Of a stretch of 64,000 nucleotides of DNA, positions 1-7,653 are shown one piece after another; position 1 is the stretch's first letter, and each line of letters begins with the position of its first letter. This DNA comes from Pseudomonadota bacterium (lineage in GTDB: Bacteria > Pseudomonadota > Alphaproteobacteria > SP197): the NCBI GenBank assembly GCA_039028155.1, contig JBCCIS010000024.1, positions 1-64,000 on the forward strand. Direction: 5' to 3'. Made by a program: the position numbers and the translations under genes. The notes below the pieces were generated by a model that did not search any database, was not told where the DNA came from, and was given only the letters and a program-made list of their open reading frames with translations.

Positions 1-417
1 GACGTTGGAAAGACCGCCGTCCTTGGCGATGCGATAAATCATCCGCGAGCCGCCGGTCAGCGCCAGCAGGACGAACCAGTTGATGACCAGCGCCGAGCGC
101 GGGTAGTCCTCGGCGCGGCTGAACAGGAAAAGGATCGGCAGGAAGATCAGGATCGTCAGCGTCACCGCCTTGGCGAGCGCATAGAGATCGGGCAGCGACG
201 CATAGCGCCAGACGCCGCGGTAAACGCCGGTGCGCAGAAAGACCAGGCCCGCGATGGCAGCAAACACCACCACGCCCTCCAACAGGTAGGGCCGCGTCTG
301 GGCGAACATGTCGTCGCCAAGGCGCAGGTAAAGCGCGATGACAAAGGAAAGCCCCGCCATCACCACGTCATGCACCATGGTGATGTGCGAACGCGATGGC
401 CGATAGCGCCGTTTCAT
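1..417 (-). CDS. CapD/WbpM-type membrane nucleotide-sugar dehydratase, N-terminal part (cut by window edge)
   Basis: Only the first 139 residues are in the window; the frame stays open to base 1. The visible part is the membrane domain of the large CapD/FlaA1/WbpM family: a basic start (MKRRYRPSRS), about four hydrophobic segments, and the typical RTGVYRGVWRYAS loop after the second helix. The Rossmann dehydratase domain, which in this family makes 4-keto-6-deoxy UDP-sugars, would begin just past the left edge (the frame ends GGSRMIYRIAKDGGLSNV). The ATG at 417-415 overlaps the stop of the WecA-like gene by 4 bp (ATGA), so the two are translationally coupled. Family assignment rests on the membrane domain only, so substrate is unknown. 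Confidence 0.8.
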   Translation of the reverse strand, partial: MKRRYRPSRSHITMVHDVVMAGLSFVIALYLRLGDDMFAQTRPYLLEGVVVFAAIAGLVFLRTGVYRGVWRYASLPDLYALAKAVTLTILIFLPILFLFSRAEDYPRSALVINWFVLLALTGGSRMIYRIAKDGGLSNV

Positions 418-1436
418 GCGGTTTCCGCCCTGTTCTGGCTGCGAAGATACCACAGGAAACCGGCGACCGTGACCATGCCGACCACCAGCGCGATCCAGGC
501 CAGCCAGCCGCCCATGAGCGACGCATAGGCGCAGGCGACCAGCAGGATGTTCACGAGCGAGACGCGCTTGACGACCCAGGCATGATCACGTCCGCCCATG
601 ATCGCGGCCTGATAGGCGTGGTCGCGATGCGGCCGCCAGAACTTGCCGCCGCGCGCCATGCGCATGACCAGCGTCGTCGTCGCGTCGCCCCAGTAATAGA
701 GCGGCAGCAACAGGGCGGCCATCCAGTGACCCATGGCGGCGGCCTGCCAGATCAACAGGAAACCAAGCAGAAACCCCAGTGTGACGCTGCCGACATCGCC
801 CAGGAAGATCCTGGCGGGGTGCCAGTTCAGGACCAGGAAACCCGCCGCGCCACCGGCCAGGACCGCGGCCAGAGCCGCCTGGCTCCAGTCACCGCCCTGG
901 CGCGACACATGGTCGAGGATCAGGATGGCAAGGCCGCCGGCAATGGCGATCGTCTCGGCGCCGGTCATGCCGTCAATGCCGTCCATGAAGTTGTAGAGGT
1001 TGATGAACCAGATCCAGGCAACCGCCAGGAGCGCCCGTTCGACCCAGATTGGGACCAGGCCGTCAAACAGCAGCACATTCTCCGGCAGCAGGCTGAGGAC
1101 GAAGGCCACGGCCAGGATCTGCGCACCAAATCGCGGTAGCGCCGGCAGATCCTTGATGTCGTCCCACCAGGAAATGGCGGCCAGGACCAGCGCGCCGGCC
1201 AGCACCGGCCACATATGGGCCAGCGTGCCGGTGAACCAGCACAGGATGAACCAGCTTGGCAGGGCGATCGTGACAATCGCGAGCCCGCCGCCTCGTGGTA
1301 CCGGCGCGCCATGGCTGGACCGGTCGTTGGGCCGGTCCATGATGTCGCGTTCGCGCAGCATCTCCAGTACCATGCGGGTCATGGCCCAAGTGGCAAACCC
1401 GGTCAGAAACGCGGCGAGCAGGGTAATCGTCCACAT
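414..1436 (-). CDS. WecA/MraY-family polyprenyl-phosphate sugar-1-phosphate transferase
   Basis: An integral membrane enzyme of 340 residues that would load the first sugar phosphate onto undecaprenyl phosphate to start a lipid-linked glycan. Family motifs are all present: DRPNDR (34-39), the Asp pair in WWDDIKD (92-93), NFMDGIDG (149-156), FLGDVGS (201-207) and the HRDHAYQ loop (270-276) that in WecA/WbpL helps choose the sugar. About ten hydrophobic segments fit the family. It is coupled to the CapD-like gene downstream. The pair CapD plus WecA/WbpL-type transferase is a common O-antigen initiation unit making and loading a 6-deoxy N-acetyl sugar. Start ATG at 1436-1434. Confidence 0.93.
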   Translation of the reverse strand: MWTITLLAAFLTGFATWAMTRMVLEMLRERDIMDRPNDRSSHGAPVPRGGGLAIVTIALPSWFILCWFTGTLAHMWPVLAGALVLAAISWWDDIKDLPALPRFGAQILAVAFVLSLLPENVLLFDGLVPIWVERALLAVAWIWFINLYNFMDGIDGMTGAETIAIAGGLAILILDHVSRQGGDWSQAALAAVLAGGAAGFLVLNWHPARIFLGDVGSVTLGFLLGFLLIWQAAAMGHWMAALLLPLYYWGDATTTLVMRMARGGKFWRPHRDHAYQAAIMGGRDHAWVVKRVSLVNILLVACAYASLMGGWLAWIALVVGMVTVAGFLWYLRSQNRAETA

Positions 1437-1444
1437 GGCGGTGG

Positions 1445-1474
1445 GTTATAGAGAAGTTTGCCGTCGGATGGCAG
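1445..1474 (-). promoter_or_regulatory. possible promoter for the WecA-like/CapD-like pair
   Basis: Reading leftwards, CTGCCA (1474-1469) and TATAAC (1450-1445) are separated by 18 bases and resemble -35 and -10 boxes. The -10 box ends nine bases before the ATG, so the message would have almost no leader; no Shine-Dalgarno sequence is visible there. This is weak pattern evidence only. Confidence 0.25.
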
Positions 1475-1594
1475 CACCGGCCCGCATGGCCCTGTTTGGG
1501 AGCTTGAGAGAGCGGCGGTGCGGTCCAAACGGTTGCCCGCGCGCCTTGGCCGGTGATATGCCGACGCCGCGGAACCGGTGAACAAGGCGTCTTG

Positions 1595-2872
1595 ATGGAG
1601 ATTGTCGACGAAAACAGCTCGGCCGCGTCGCGTTACGCGGCGTCGCTGGCCGCGGTGGCGTTGGGTGCATCGGTGCCGATCCTGATCCTGGGCCGCGCGG
1701 GCATGGCCGTGGCGATCGCCATTGCCATCATTGGCCTGGTGGTCACAAGCGACCGTTCGCGCCTGGTCTACGACGTTACGGCAGCGATCAAGACGCCGCT
1801 GGGCACGGCCGTCGCCGTCACCTTCGCATTGTGGCTGGTCAGCGTCATCGGCTCGCCGGAGGTGGCGCTGTCGGCCAAGATCTGGGCGCGCATGATCGCG
1901 CTTCTGGTCGCGGCCGTGGCGCTGGTCAGTCTGCTGCGCCGCGCGCCGCACTTGCATGACCTCGCGCTCAAGGCGCTGATCGTGACGGCGCTGGCCGGTG
2001 CTGCGGTGGGTTTGGTTACGGTGCTGATGTGGCCGGATCCGCTGCTCTCGCTGCGCGGTCACGGCGCCAACCTTGATCAAGCGAACCTCGCGGTGTCCGT
2101 GTTGAAGTCCTATGGCACGGCGATCGCGTGCGCGATGCCGGTCGTCTTGTGGGCTGGCTGGCGCATGGATGCGCGTTGGCGCGCACCGGCGGTCATCTTT
2201 CAGTTTCTGGCCTTGGCGCTGCTCATCGTGCTCGAGAGCCGCGCCGGACTGGTTGCCGCGGCCGTCGGCGGCGGCATCTTCGCCTGCTGGTTTGTCTGGC
2301 GCATCGGCCGTGCCTGGTTGATCGGCGCGGTTGCCCTGATCATGGCGGCCGGCATTGCCATTGCGTTTGCGACCAACGAGCGGAACAACCAGATCGAGGC
2401 CGCGCTCGACCTGCCGATCTGGTTGGTCGACGCGCACCGCCAGACGATCTGGGATGCTTCTCTGCAGCGCTTTACCGAAGCGCCGATCTTCGGCTGGGGC
2501 ATCGACGTGATCGACAAACTTCCGGGCGCCAACGACATCGTGCCTGGATCCGGTGTCGAGTTCATTCCCTCGCACCCCCATAACTGGGCGATCGAGGTGC
2601 TGGCTGAAACGGGCGTCGTCGGTTTCGCGGCAATGTCTGTTGCGCTGATCGTTCTGGCTGTCGGTGGCATCCGCGCCACACGGCGCGATGGTGCACCGGG
2701 CGCCACGCTTCTGGCGGTGTGCGCCATCTTCTTTCTTGTCTCGCTGATCAGCTATTCGTTCTGGGCGTTCTGGTGGCAGGCGACATTCGTCCTGATGGCA
2801 AGCCTGGCGATCGCGCCGCTGACACCGGGTTTGGTGAGTTCCAGCCGGTCGCCTAAGGTGACGGCGACATGA
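1595..2872 (+). CDS. O-antigen ligase/polymerase family (Wzy_C) membrane protein
   Basis: A polytopic inner-membrane protein (425 residues, about ten to twelve hydrophobic segments) of the WaaL/Wzy superfamily, which joins or polymerises undecaprenyl-linked glycans on the periplasmic side. The diagnostic Wzy_C loop is seen around residues 300-335: a large periplasmic loop with SHPHNWAIEVLAETG, whose His is the family's key residue, followed by the terminal helices. The ATG at 1595 is preferred because an upstream in-frame extension to 1553 is arginine-rich and unlike the family. The stop overlaps the next start by 4 bp, so it is cotranscribed with the sugar-phosphate isomerase. Ligase and polymerase cannot be told apart from sequence. 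Confidence 0.88.
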   Translation: MEIVDENSSAASRYAASLAAVALGASVPILILGRAGMAVAIAIAIIGLVVTSDRSRLVYDVTAAIKTPLGTAVAVTFALWLVSVIGSPEVALSAKIWARMIALLVAAVALVSLLRRAPHLHDLALKALIVTALAGAAVGLVTVLMWPDPLLSLRGHGANLDQANLAVSVLKSYGTAIACAMPVVLWAGWRMDARWRAPAVIFQFLALALLIVLESRAGLVAAAVGGGIFACWFVWRIGRAWLIGAVALIMAAGIAIAFATNERNNQIEAALDLPIWLVDAHRQTIWDASLQRFTEAPIFGWGIDVIDKLPGANDIVPGSGVEFIPSHPHNWAIEVLAETGVVGFAAMSVALIVLAVGGIRATRRDGAPGATLLAVCAIFFLVSLISYSFWAFWWQATFVLMASLAIAPLTPGLVSSSRSPKVTAT

Positions 2873-3897
2873 CGGCAAAACTGGGACATCCGTTGGAGGC
2901 TGGCCGCGAGGTCTTGCGCGAGGCCGCGGCCTGCCTTGGCCGCGCGGCCGATGGGCTGGGCGACGACTTCGTTCAGGCAGCCCAGGCTTTGTCGCGCGAC
3001 GACAGTTTCACCGTCGTTATCGGCGTCGGTAAGTCGGGCCATATCGGCAACAAGCTGGCGGCCGGGTTGACCGGTGTCGGCCACCGCGCCGTCTTCGTGC
3101 ATCCCCAGGAAGCGCTGCATGGCGATCTCGGCATGGCCAGCCACGCGACGCTTGCCATCCTGCTCAGTCACTCCGGCACGACGGAGGAGTTGATGGTCCT
3201 GGCACCGGCGCTGAAGGAGTTCGGTTGCCAGATCGCACTGATTACGGCGGTCAAGGAGTGTCCGCTTGCCGGTTATAGCGACTGGGTCATTGAAACGCTG
3301 GTCGACGAGGAAGCCGGCCTGCATCGTCTAGCCCCGACATCGTCATCGACGACGACACTCTCAATCGGCGACGCCTTGATGATCGCCAGCTTGAACCTGC
3401 GCGGCTTCACCGCCGATGAGTTCCGCCGCTATCACCCCGGCGGCCTGCTGGGGAAGAAACTCAAGAAGGTGCGCGACCTGATGACGCCGATTGAGCGGCT
3501 GGCGTGGTTGGGTCCGGATGACTCCATCTTTGACGTGCTGGAGAAGGTCGCGTTGGGCCGGCGTGGTTTCGGCGTCGTCAGCAACAAGTCACGCGACGAA
3601 GCCGTGCGCGCGGACGAGGTCGGCGTCATTTCCGACGGCGACATCCGCAACGCGGCGCGCGACCGCGACGGTTTTCACAACAAGACCGCCGCGGCCATCA
3701 TGACGTCCAAGCCGACGGCCATCGACGCCGATGCCCTGATGGGCGACGCGTTGCGGCTGATGGAGACCTATCGCTATACGTTCCTTTTGTGCTCCGACAG
3801 CGACGGCACCCTGGTCGGGGCGGTGCAGATCCACGACTTGGTCGCCAGCGATCTGGACGTGACCGCACGGGCAGACCGATTGCCCAACGGCGATTGA
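2869..3897 (+). CDS. kdsD: KpsF/GutQ-family arabinose-5-phosphate isomerase
   Basis: Interconverts ribulose 5-phosphate and arabinose 5-phosphate, the first step to Kdo. At 342 residues it has the usual layout: a SIS domain (about 45-180) with GVGKSGHIGNKLA, the LLSHSGTTEELM phosphate-binding loop and HPGGLLGKKL, then two CBS repeats (about 208-330, beginning DLMTPIERLAWLG and AIMTSKPTAIDAD). Its place inside a surface-polysaccharide locus suggests the KpsF (capsule) role, though it may be the only copy in the genome and so serve LPS too. It overlaps the ligase gene by ATGA and is followed after 3 bases by the NusG paralogue. Confidence 0.92.
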   Translation: MTAKLGHPLEAGREVLREAAACLGRAADGLGDDFVQAAQALSRDDSFTVVIGVGKSGHIGNKLAAGLTGVGHRAVFVHPQEALHGDLGMASHATLAILLSHSGTTEELMVLAPALKEFGCQIALITAVKECPLAGYSDWVIETLVDEEAGLHRLAPTSSSTTTLSIGDALMIASLNLRGFTADEFRRYHPGGLLGKKLKKVRDLMTPIERLAWLGPDDSIFDVLEKVALGRRGFGVVSNKSRDEAVRADEVGVISDGDIRNAARDRDGFHNKTAAAIMTSKPTAIDADALMGDALRLMETYRYTFLLCSDSDGTLVGAVQIHDLVASDLDVTARADRLPNGD

Positions 3898-3900
3898 GCC

Positions 3901-4401
3901 ATGAAACGCTGGTACGTCGCCCATACCAAAGCACAGAGCGAGCGCCGGGCGCTCGACCATCTGACCAATCAAGGGTTCGAAGCGTGGCTGCCGGAGTTCA
4001 ACAAGCGGCGCCGTCACGCACGCCGCACCGACTGGGTGCGCCGCCCGCTGTTCCCGCGCTATCTGTTCGTCCACTTGGATCTGGATGCCGAGCGGTGGCG
4101 CAGCGTGCTCGGCACCGTCGGCATCCAAGCGTTGGTCGGTGGCGCCGAAAAGCCGACGCCGATGGCCGATGCGGTCGTCGAGGCAATCCGCGCCCGGGTT
4201 GATCAGGAAGGGCTGGTGCGTATCAATCCGGCCGAGACGCTGGAGGCCGGCGATGCCGTCAGGATCGCCGACGGACCGTTCGCCGATCTCGAAGGGATCT
4301 TCCTGGACATGGGCGATAACGAGCGGGTCGCGATCATGCTCAGCCTGCTCGGGCGCGAGGTCAAAGTCACCGTCAGCGCGGACCAATTGGAGCGCGCCTG
4401 A
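3901..4401 (+). CDS. NusG-family transcription antiterminator of RfaH/LoaP type
   Basis: A specialised NusG paralogue of 166 residues expected to bind RNA polymerase and keep it processive on long polysaccharide operons. The NGN domain (about 1-100) starts KRWYVAHTKAQSERRALDHL and contains the RfaH-style stretch RRPLFPRYLFVHLDLD; the C-terminal KOW domain (about 112-160) has GDAVRIADGPFADLEGIF. Length is close to E. coli RfaH (162) rather than general NusG (about 180), and it lies away from secE/rplK and inside a glycan locus. It follows the isomerase by 3 bases. Family membership is clear; specificity for the 37-kb operon downstream is inferred from location and from an ops-like site before pseB. 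Confidence 0.9.
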   Translation: MKRWYVAHTKAQSERRALDHLTNQGFEAWLPEFNKRRRHARRTDWVRRPLFPRYLFVHLDLDAERWRSVLGTVGIQALVGGAEKPTPMADAVVEAIRARVDQEGLVRINPAETLEAGDAVRIADGPFADLEGIFLDMGDNERVAIMLSLLGREVKVTVSADQLERA

Positions 4402-4445
4402 CGCCATCGCGGATGGCGCCGGACTCTCCCGCATGCCCGTCGTGT

Positions 4446-4485
4446 TCGACTTGACATCAGTGTTCGATTTATGAACAAGGTGGTG
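4446..4485 (+). promoter_or_regulatory. promoter/operator block upstream of the winged-helix regulator
   Basis: TTGACA (4451-4456) is followed after five bases by the dyad GTTCG-attta-TGAAC (4462-4476). With a 17-base spacer the -10 position is AACAAG (4474-4479), a weak box overlapping the dyad. The same arrangement with the same spacings recurs upstream of pseB at 7580-7608, and 25 of 40 positions are identical when the blocks are aligned. This suggests one DNA-binding protein acts on both, most simply autoregulation by the adjacent gene product. Confidence 0.6.
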
Positions 4486-4540
4486 AAACGGACCGGCGAT
4501 GTGGTGCCGGTTCGCCCATGAAACGGATGGGCCGCAAGCG

Positions 4541-5179
4541 GTGACAACCCGGCGCGAAGCAAGCGAAGACGAGGCAATCCGCCAGATTCTGGATCGTATC
4601 GACGGTGACCAGAACGTGTCGCAGCGCGACCTGGCCGATGAGCTGGGCGTCGCGCTGGGCATGGTCAACGCTTACATCAAGCGCTGCGTCCACAAGGGGC
4701 TCGTCAAGATCCAGCAGGTGCCGCGCCGGCGCTATCGTTACTACCTGACGCCTCAGGGTTTCGCCGAAAAGAGCCGGCTGACCGCACAGTACCTGTCGGA
4801 TTCGTTCGGCGCGCTGCGCCGCGGTTTGAGCAGCTTCGACCGTCTTTATGGCGATCTGGCCGAAGCCGGGCATTGCCGCGTCATCCTGTGCGGCGACGAC
4901 GAACTGGTCGAGGTCGGTATCCTCTCCAGCCTTTCGACGCCGGTCGAGATTGTCGGCGTTTTCAATCCGCTTGGGACCAGTCACACCGTGCGTGGCGTCC
5001 CGGCGATTGACCCGTCCGATCCGCCGGAGGCAGACCGTTGGGTCCTGGCCGTCGCCAAGAACGGCGAGGAGGCTTTCGCCAAGCTTGAGGAAATCGTCCC
5101 GGCCGATCGGATCATCATGCCGGACGTCCTGCACCTCTATATGTTGCGCAGCTCGTCAGCCGACCGTGGCGCCGCCTGA
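4541..5179 (+). CDS. MarR-type winged-helix regulator, exopolysaccharide-associated
   Basis: A predicted DNA-binding regulator of 212 residues. The N-terminal winged helix (about 10-80) has a clear helix-turn-helix (SQRDLADELGVALGMVNAYI) and wing (QQVPRRRYRYYLTPQGF). The C-terminal half (about 115-200) reads like a small Rossmann-type domain (CRVILCGDDELVEVGI, then VEIVGVFNPLG and VRGVPAI), similar in style to the nucleotide/CoA-binding part of PglD-like proteins, and may sense a metabolite. The GTG at 4541 gives a natural N-terminus (MTTRREASEDEA); an ATG at 4499 would add 14 residues. Position between an RfaH paralogue and the glycan operon, and the shared promoter dyads, point to control of that operon. 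Confidence 0.8.
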   Translation: MTTRREASEDEAIRQILDRIDGDQNVSQRDLADELGVALGMVNAYIKRCVHKGLVKIQQVPRRRYRYYLTPQGFAEKSRLTAQYLSDSFGALRRGLSSFDRLYGDLAEAGHCRVILCGDDELVEVGILSSLSTPVEIVGVFNPLGTSHTVRGVPAIDPSDPPEADRWVLAVAKNGEEAFAKLEEIVPADRIIMPDVLHLYMLRSSSADRGAA

Positions 5180-5182
5180 TTG

Positions 5183-6562
5183 TTATTGGCTGGCCGCGTA
5201 GGCGGCGAAGGCCACCGATGTCGGCGGCCCCAATCGTTCCAGCAGAAAGAACGACCAAACCGGCGCTGTCGCCAGTCGGCCCGACGCGAAGTCTGGCGCC
5301 AGCGGCGCGCGGTAGTCGAACGACGGCACGAACTCATCCAGGCGCACGGTCGATTCAAGCGCGGCGATCTGAAAGTTGGTCGCCTGGCGGTCCGGTCGGA
5401 CGGCGATCACATAGGTGAAGAAGCCATGGCTCACGAGCTCGTCGAACAACAGGAACCCGGCATCGCCTGACACCATGTCGGACGGCAGATCGTTGATGTG
5501 GACCGTGCGGTAGGCCACGCCGCCATGGTCGGCAGGCGGCGCATGGCTGAGGCCGCCGGGCGCGAGCGCTGCCTGATCCTCCAAGCCTCTATTGTTCGTC
5601 TCGACCGTGACCGGCGCCATGTCGACGACGAGCGGCAGGTCGGGCGGCAGGTGCTCCTGCAGCCATGCGCGCGCCTGAAGCCGGGTGTCGTCCTGGGCCA
5701 TGAGCCACGCCATCCACCCGGCGGTGGCCAGCGGATAGAGCAGGGCGATGGCAGCCAGGCCCACGACAAGTCTTGAGAGCGCGCGGCGTCGGCCGAGCCA
5801 ACGCGCCAGTCTTGCCGCGCCGCCGCCGGCGCCCAGCGCCAGCAGCGGTAGCAGGGGAACCAGGGCCGCTTCGTCGCCCAAGCACCAGGCGGCAACGATG
5901 AGACCGATGGCGAAAGCGGCGGCCAACAAGGCGGCCGTCACCGGCCGTGTGAGGACAAACGACAACACGCCGACGACACCGGCAACCGCCAACACCGGGT
6001 CGGCGCGCAGCACAGCGCCGACATAGTCGCCAACCGTCATGGGCCCACCAGCGGCCATGCCGCGGTCAAAGCTGACGGACGGCATCAGCCAGAAGACCAC
6101 GATGACGAGAGCGACGACCAGCGCCAGGACCAAAGGTATGAGGCCCGCCGCGGTCGGCCTGCCAAGCCAGCGATGGGCGCGCCAGATCACGAGCCATAAG
6201 GCGAAACCCGTCGCCGACCAGCCAAGCGCGGTGTGGCCAAGCAAGGCCGCATACCATGACGTGGCAAGCAACGCGGCGGCGACCAGGCCGGCGACAGGGC
6301 TGTCGAACAGATCAAGGGCCAGGCGCCAGGCCAGCCAAACCGTCGCGGTGGAAAGCAGCAGGCTCAACAGACGCCCGGCGACAAGCACGCCATTATCCGG
6401 CGGCACCCCGACAACGCCGGCCATTTCGCCGGGTATCAAGGGGAACGGCAGGCCATAGTCCAAGCCGATCAGCCGCAAGGCGACGGCGATCAGCAGGATA
6501 GGCGCGACAAACCAGACACCGGTCCGGCTGACAGGATGCTCCATGGCATACCCTGGAAACAC
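5183..6562 (-). CDS. PMT/ArnT-like (GT39 type) membrane glycosyltransferase or relative
   Basis: A membrane protein of up to 459 residues with roughly ten hydrophobic segments in the first 330 and a hydrophilic C-terminal domain (about 335-459). The start (GVWFVAPILLIAVALRLIGL followed by GLPFPLIPGE) resembles the first helix and loop of polyprenyl-phosphate-sugar transferases such as ArnT, and ASWYAALLGHTALGWS resembles the 'S.p.ail.Gr.a.p' segment of that fold. The usual acidic pair in the first loop is reduced to one Glu here, so catalytic activity is uncertain. A second ATG at 6544 could be the true start. It is transcribed against the regulator (4 bp away) and divergently from the next methyltransferase. 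It may decorate lipid A, glycan or protein outside the membrane. Confidence 0.6.
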   Translation of the reverse strand: MFPGYAMEHPVSRTGVWFVAPILLIAVALRLIGLDYGLPFPLIPGEMAGVVGVPPDNGVLVAGRLLSLLLSTATVWLAWRLALDLFDSPVAGLVAAALLATSWYAALLGHTALGWSATGFALWLVIWRAHRWLGRPTAAGLIPLVLALVVALVIVVFWLMPSVSFDRGMAAGGPMTVGDYVGAVLRADPVLAVAGVVGVLSFVLTRPVTAALLAAAFAIGLIVAAWCLGDEAALVPLLPLLALGAGGGAARLARWLGRRRALSRLVVGLAAIALLYPLATAGWMAWLMAQDDTRLQARAWLQEHLPPDLPLVVDMAPVTVETNNRGLEDQAALAPGGLSHAPPADHGGVAYRTVHINDLPSDMVSGDAGFLLFDELVSHGFFTYVIAVRPDRQATNFQIAALESTVRLDEFVPSFDYRAPLAPDFASGRLATAPVWSFFLLERLGPPTSVAFAAYAASQ

Positions 6563-6640
6563 TTCGGCTGTGTCTGTTTACCATCGCGACGCCTGACGAC
6601 GAATAGGGTTTGCTTTCCCTGCGTCATCGGATCGCTCGAC

Positions 6641-6671
6641 ATCCCCCTTGCGTCATGGCATGCGGGGGGAT
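6641..6671 (+). promoter_or_regulatory. inverted repeat in the divergent region before the methyltransferase
   Basis: ATCCCCC (6641-6647) and GGGGGAT (6665-6671) form a perfect 7-bp stem with a 17-base loop, 40 bases before the favoured start of the methyltransferase. It could be an operator or a leader hairpin; no T-tract follows, so it is not a terminator. Confidence 0.3.
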
Positions 6672-6711
6672 CTGGAAGCGCGGCATCGCCAGTGGGGGAC
6701 GACGGCACGTG

Positions 6712-7458
6712 ATGATCTTGTGGCGCAGCTTGGATCTGCCGCGGCGTGCAATGCGCCGGCTGAAGGGCGACAAGCGCGATTACCGGCACTTTCTCTTCGA
6801 AGACCTGAAGGCGCGGCTTGGCGAGCGGCGCGTCGCGAACGTGCTGGAGATCGGCCCGATGGAGGCCGACGACACCAAGCGCTTGCTGACCCTGGTGCCC
6901 GATCGCCTGACACTGGCGGAAATGCCGCAGTGGACGGAGCACCTGGACAAGAACCTGGCTGCCAAGGGCATCGCCGACCAGGTCGAGATCCGCGTCGGGA
7001 ATGTCATGTATGACACCATGTTCGATGACGTCGTGCCGTTCGATCTCATCTGGTGTACCGGCGTCCTCTATCATAACCCCGAGCAGCTTCGCATGCTGGC
7101 GCGGCTCTACGACTGGCTGGCGCCCGACGGCCTCTTGGTCATGGAGACGGCGACCGCGCGGCGCGGCCTCTTGCGCAGCCAGAACTGCGTCGAGATCTGG
7201 CACGATCAGCCCAAGGCGGCGATGACACGCGCGCACCTCAGCATGAACGTGACCCATGTGCCGTCGCGCAAGGCGGTCGGCGCCTGGCTCGCCATGGTTG
7301 GTTTCGACGAGATCGCCTTGTCGTCCTGTCATGCCCGTCAATCGTACAGTCTGGCGCAGAACCGGGTCGCCTACATCGCCCGGCGCGCCGCCGCGACGGA
7401 GCCGGAGAGCTACTACGTTCACTCCGGGCGAACCTTCCCGATCGGCCGTGCGTTGTGA
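6712..7458 (+). CDS. class I SAM-dependent methyltransferase
   Basis: A 248-residue predicted methyltransferase. Motif I reads VANVLEIGPMEADDTKRLL, motif II region LTLAEMPQW, and the acidic motif IV region FDLIWCTGVLYHNPEQL, followed by LAPDGLLVMETAT. The ATG at 6712 is preferred because GGGGGAC lies 11 bases upstream and an in-frame extension back to 6610 (TTG) is not protein-like. Substrate is unknown; location beside the glycan operon suggests a sugar or lipid-linked glycan. It is likely transcribed on its own, because a probable terminator and the separate pseB promoter follow. Confidence 0.8.
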   Translation: MILWRSLDLPRRAMRRLKGDKRDYRHFLFEDLKARLGERRVANVLEIGPMEADDTKRLLTLVPDRLTLAEMPQWTEHLDKNLAAKGIADQVEIRVGNVMYDTMFDDVVPFDLIWCTGVLYHNPEQLRMLARLYDWLAPDGLLVMETATARRGLLRSQNCVEIWHDQPKAAMTRAHLSMNVTHVPSRKAVGAWLAMVGFDEIALSSCHARQSYSLAQNRVAYIARRAAATEPESYYVHSGRTFPIGRAL

Positions 7459-7511
7459 CAGGCCAACACCGGTCCTATGCACGACGCTTGCAACGGGGTC
7501 TTTTGAGGTGA

Positions 7512-7528
7512 ATGCTGCACTGCAGCAT
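7512..7528. promoter_or_regulatory. 17-bp perfect dyad upstream of the pse operon
   Basis: ATGCTGC-act-GCAGCAT is a perfect inverted repeat with a 3-base centre, lying 50 to 70 bases upstream of the predicted -35 box. It could be a protein-binding site acting on the operon promoter. No partner protein can be named. Confidence 0.35.
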
Positions 7529-7537
7529 ATTGATTTG

Positions 7538-7560
7538 TGGCCGAAATCGGCCAGTTTTCA
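7538..7560 (+). terminator. probable intrinsic terminator after the methyltransferase
   Basis: TGGCCGA (7538-7544) and TCGGCCA (7547-7553) form a GC-rich stem with a very short loop, followed by GTTTTC. It lies 80 bases after the methyltransferase stop and just before the promoter of the pse operon, where a boundary would be expected. The T-tract is short, so efficiency is doubtful. Confidence 0.45.
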
Positions 7561-7564
7561 TAGT

Positions 7565-7608
7565 GTTCAAGAAATGAACTTGACGGCGGCGTTCATTAAC
7601 TGAACATT
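7565..7608 (+). promoter_or_regulatory. promoter with two GTTCA-N5-TGAAC operators, start of the glycan operon
   Basis: Two perfect dyads, GTTCA-agaaa-TGAAC (7565-7579) and GTTCA-ttaac-TGAAC (7591-7605), are 26 bp apart start to start. Between them, TTGACG (7580-7585) is a good -35 box; a 17-base spacer puts the -10 at AACATT (7603-7608), inside the second dyad's edge. The layout copies that upstream of the winged-helix regulator gene (4451-4479). A protein bound to the downstream dyad would sit between the two promoter boxes and block polymerase, so repression is the simplest reading. Confidence 0.65.
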
Positions 7609-7653
7609 GTGGCCAGGCTGGTGGCGCCAAGCGGCAAAAAATGCTGTGCACCC

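Noticed and set aside
1131-1140. GCGGTAG matches to the ops core at other places (also near 5507, 46910, 60812, 61150 and 62196)
   Set aside because: All lie within coding sequence, lack the TG three bases later or a leader position, and are expected by chance in GC-rich DNA.
4444-4476. GTTC repeats that could be an alphaproteobacterial SOS (LexA) box, GTTC-N7-GTTC
   Set aside because: The GTTC copies are 18 bp apart, not 11, and the strong feature is the inverted GTTC-N7-GAAC pair, which also occurs twice before pseB. No SOS gene is nearby.
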